Below are positions 52,380 to 53,971 of a stretch of DNA of 53,971 nt, piece after piece; positions within the stretch are counted from its first letter, which is position 1, and each line of letters starts with the position of its first letter. The notes below the pieces were generated by a model. The model was not told the origin of the DNA, did no database searches, and worked only from the letters and a program-made list of their open reading frames with translations. Source of the DNA: Pseudomonadota bacterium. Lineage in GTDB: Bacteria > Pseudomonadota > Alphaproteobacteria > Sphingomonadales > Sphingomonadaceae. Where the stretch lies: the NCBI GenBank assembly GCA_023426225.1, contig JAFABD010000099.1:1-53971 (forward strand). The letters run 5' to 3'. The translations under genes were made by a program, and so were the position numbers.

Positions 52380-52900
52380 GGCCGGTCGATCGCATAGGCG
52401 ACGGTCGGTGCCAACCGGTCCGCCGGATCGAATACCGGGTGCATGAACTCGGCAAAGGCCGTCATGCCCAGCCGGGTCATCAGGCGACGGCTGGGCTCGT
52501 TGACGATCGCGGTGATCGCGACGATCCGCGACTCGGGCCGGTGCTGCCATCCCCATGCCAGGCTCGCCTCGGCCGCCTCGCGGGCATAGCCCTGGCCCCA
52601 GACCGCGCGAACGAACATCCAGCCGATCTCAAGCTCGCCTGCAATCGGCGTGTTCGGCGCGCCGGGCTTCAATCCGCAGAAGCCCGCCAGCGTGCCGTCG
52701 TCGCGGCGCTCCGCGATCCAGAAGCCCAGCCCGTCGCTCGCGCGATAGCCGAGGTGCCGGTTCAGCGTCGCCTCGCTTCCCTTGCGCCCCTTGGAGGGGC
52801 CAAGATTGCGCATCGCATCGGCATCGCTCCACATCGCGTGAAGCGCGTCGAGGTCGCGCGGCTCGGGTAACCGCAGGATGAGCCGCGCGGTCTCGATCAC
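52376..52900 (-). CDS. GNAT-family N-acetyltransferase (RimJ/RimL-like), copy 1
   Basis: A 174-residue paralogue of the following gene: IETARLILRLPEPRDLDALHAM, LAGFCGLKPGAPNTPIAGELEIGW, the acetyl-CoA loop VWGQGYAREAAEASLAW and RRLMTRLGM. The GTG at 52900 overlaps the hemB stop (GTGA), so it is coupled to hemB. The two GNATs have diverged most in their N-terminal and C-terminal thirds, where substrate is bound, hinting at different substrates. Confidence 0.88.
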   Translation of the reverse strand: MIETARLILRLPEPRDLDALHAMWSDADAMRNLGPSKGRKGSEATLNRHLGYRASDGLGFWIAERRDDGTLAGFCGLKPGAPNTPIAGELEIGWMFVRAVWGQGYAREAAEASLAWGWQHRPESRIVAITAIVNEPSRRLMTRLGMTAFAEFMHPVFDPADRLAPTVAYAIDRP

Positions 52901-53883
52901 TTCGCCAGCAGCCGTGCAGCAACCGGCGCGTGGTAAGTGAGAACGCCCGAAGCGCCTGCGCGCTTGAACGCCATCAGCGTTTCCATCACCAGCCCCTCGC
53001 GATCGCACGCGCCGGCCGCCGCGGCGGCCTCGATCATCGCATATTCGCCCGAGACCTGGTACGCGAACACCGGCACCTGGAACTCGTTCTTCACACGCAG
53101 GATGATGTCGAGATAGGGCAGGCCCGGCTTCACCATCACGCTGTCGGCGCCTTCGGCGAGGTCGAGCGCCACTTCGCGAAGCGCTTCCTCGGCGTTGGCC
53201 GGGTCCATCTGATAGGTCTTCTTGTCGCCCTTCAGCAGCCCGCGCGTGTTCACCGCGTCGCGGAACGGCCCATAGAAGACGCTCGCATATTTGGCGGCAT
53301 AGGCCATGATCTGGACGTTGGGGTGGCCGCCGTCCTCCAGCGCCTCGCGGATCACGCCGACGCGGCCGTCCATCATGTCCGACGGCGCGATGATGTCCGA
53401 TCCGGCCTCGGCCTGCACGATCGCCTGGCGCGTCAGCACCTCCACCGTCGCGTCGTTGAGCACATAGCCCGCCGCATCGACGATGCCGTCATGGCCATGG
53501 GTGGTATAGGGGTCGAGCGCCACGTCGGTCAGCACGCCCAGATCGGGGACCGCATCCTTGATCGCCCGGATCGCGCGGCACATCAGATTGTCCGGGTTGA
53601 ACGCTTCGCGCCCGTCGTCGGTGCGCAGTCCGTGCGGCGTGTTGGGGAACAGCGCCACGCACGGAATGCCCAGGTCGGCGGCCTCGCGTGCGCGGTCGAC
53701 CAGCCGCCGCAGCGACCAGCGCGACACGCCCGGCAACGACGAAACCGGTTCCTCGTCGGCGCCTTCGGTGACGAACAGCGGCCAGATCAGGTCGGCGGGG
53801 GTAAGAACCGTCTCGGCATGAAGCCGACGGCTCCAGGCGGCAGCGCGCGTGCGGCGCATGCGGAGCGCAGGATAGTGACTCAT
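52897..53883 (-). CDS. hemB: Delta-aminolevulinic acid dehydratase (porphobilinogen synthase)
   Basis: Condenses two 5-aminolevulinate to porphobilinogen in haem synthesis. The 328-residue product has the two active-site lysines K198 (MAYAAKYASVFYGPFRDA) and K252 (VMVKPGLPYLDI). The metal site reads DVALDPYTTHGHDG rather than the cysteine-rich Zn form, so it is the Mg-type enzyme found in alphaproteobacteria such as Bradyrhizobium. ATG at 53883 begins MSHYPALRMRRTRAAAW. It leads a minus-strand operon with two GNAT genes and the MFS/SpeE-like gene. Confidence 0.97.
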   Translation of the reverse strand: MSHYPALRMRRTRAAAWSRRLHAETVLTPADLIWPLFVTEGADEEPVSSLPGVSRWSLRRLVDRAREAADLGIPCVALFPNTPHGLRTDDGREAFNPDNLMCRAIRAIKDAVPDLGVLTDVALDPYTTHGHDGIVDAAGYVLNDATVEVLTRQAIVQAEAGSDIIAPSDMMDGRVGVIREALEDGGHPNVQIMAYAAKYASVFYGPFRDAVNTRGLLKGDKKTYQMDPANAEEALREVALDLAEGADSVMVKPGLPYLDIILRVKNEFQVPVFAYQVSGEYAMIEAAAAAGACDREGLVMETLMAFKRAGASGVLTYHAPVAARLLAK

Positions 53884-53941
53884 GGCCGGGCTTGTGGACC
53901 CGTGCGCGCGCCCGCGCAACCCGCAGCCGACGCGACGCGCA

Positions 53942-53971
53942 TCAGCCGCGCGCCTTGCGCCGCCGCAGCCG
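53942..53971 (-). CDS. Possible C-terminal end of an upstream minus-strand gene (partial)
   Basis: Nine codons plus a TGA in one minus-strand frame (reading RLRRRKARG then stop) run off the right edge. Such basic tails are common at protein C-termini, but ten codons prove little. It would lie 58 bases upstream of hemB. Confidence 0.25.
   Translation of the reverse strand, partial: RLRRRKARG

Overview
The window is about 54 kb of GC-rich chromosomal DNA from an alphaproteobacterium, most likely a sphingomonad (Sphingomonas or a close relative). This rests on the lapA-pyrF / trpF-trpB-trpA-accD-folC gene order, an alphaproteobacterial-type HemB, a GTTC-N7-GTTC SOS box, a TorF-type porin, many ATGA/GTGA start-stop overlaps, and small proteins that look typical of sphingomonads. 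No species can be named from the sequence alone. Nearly everything is housekeeping. There is one insertion sequence; I see no prophage, CRISPR array, plasmid functions or recognisable defence locus.

Layout. 1-6 kb: a secreted protein of unknown function (cut by the left edge) diverges from a purM-purN-EEP phosphodiesterase-patatin series. 6-13.4 kb: lapA-pyrF-GNAT, then trpF-trpB-trpA-accD-folC (tryptophan, malonyl-CoA and folate synthesis), then a small protein behind a perfect Fur-box-like palindrome. 13.4-20 kb: DUF2939 and AmpG-like genes, small ORFs, a single-domain response regulator, rluB-rsmD (ribosome maturation), an MHS-type transporter and a small membrane protein. 20-25.7 kb, all on the minus strand: a Pit phosphate transporter with a Pho-box-like site, a small membrane protein, a secreted protein, a Cache chemoreceptor and a TorF-like porin. 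25.7-27.3 kb: an IS1380-family element inserted just upstream of the porin. 27.5-35 kb: a UvrD/PcrA helicase with an SOS box at its start, two MFS transporters (the second coupled to cysK) and a SleB-like cell-wall hydrolase.

35-49 kb: an acyl-CoA dehydrogenase with its own MerR regulator and a LiuR-like operator; hisI plus a lipoprotein, divergent from purF; an SDR; photolyase and a histone-deacetylase-like hydrolase; rppH; a DUF481 outer-membrane protein; then a coupled M20 peptidase-astA-astB operon for arginine catabolism, in which the M20 enzyme may take the place of AstE. 48.8-54 kb: two identical tRNA-Arg(ACG) genes, a lipoprotein, and a minus-strand hemB-GNAT-GNAT-MFS/spermidine synthase operon whose two GNAT genes look like a tandem duplication.

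The most informative non-coding signals are predicted sites for LexA (27481), Fur (12870), PhoB (21700) and a LiuR-like MerR protein (37549). Together they tie individual genes to DNA damage, iron, phosphate and acyl-CoA or branched-chain catabolism. I did not find a convincing wholly new multi-gene system. The best leads are the Fur-box small protein, the M20-AST operon and the coupled small ORFs at 15.8-16.06 kb.
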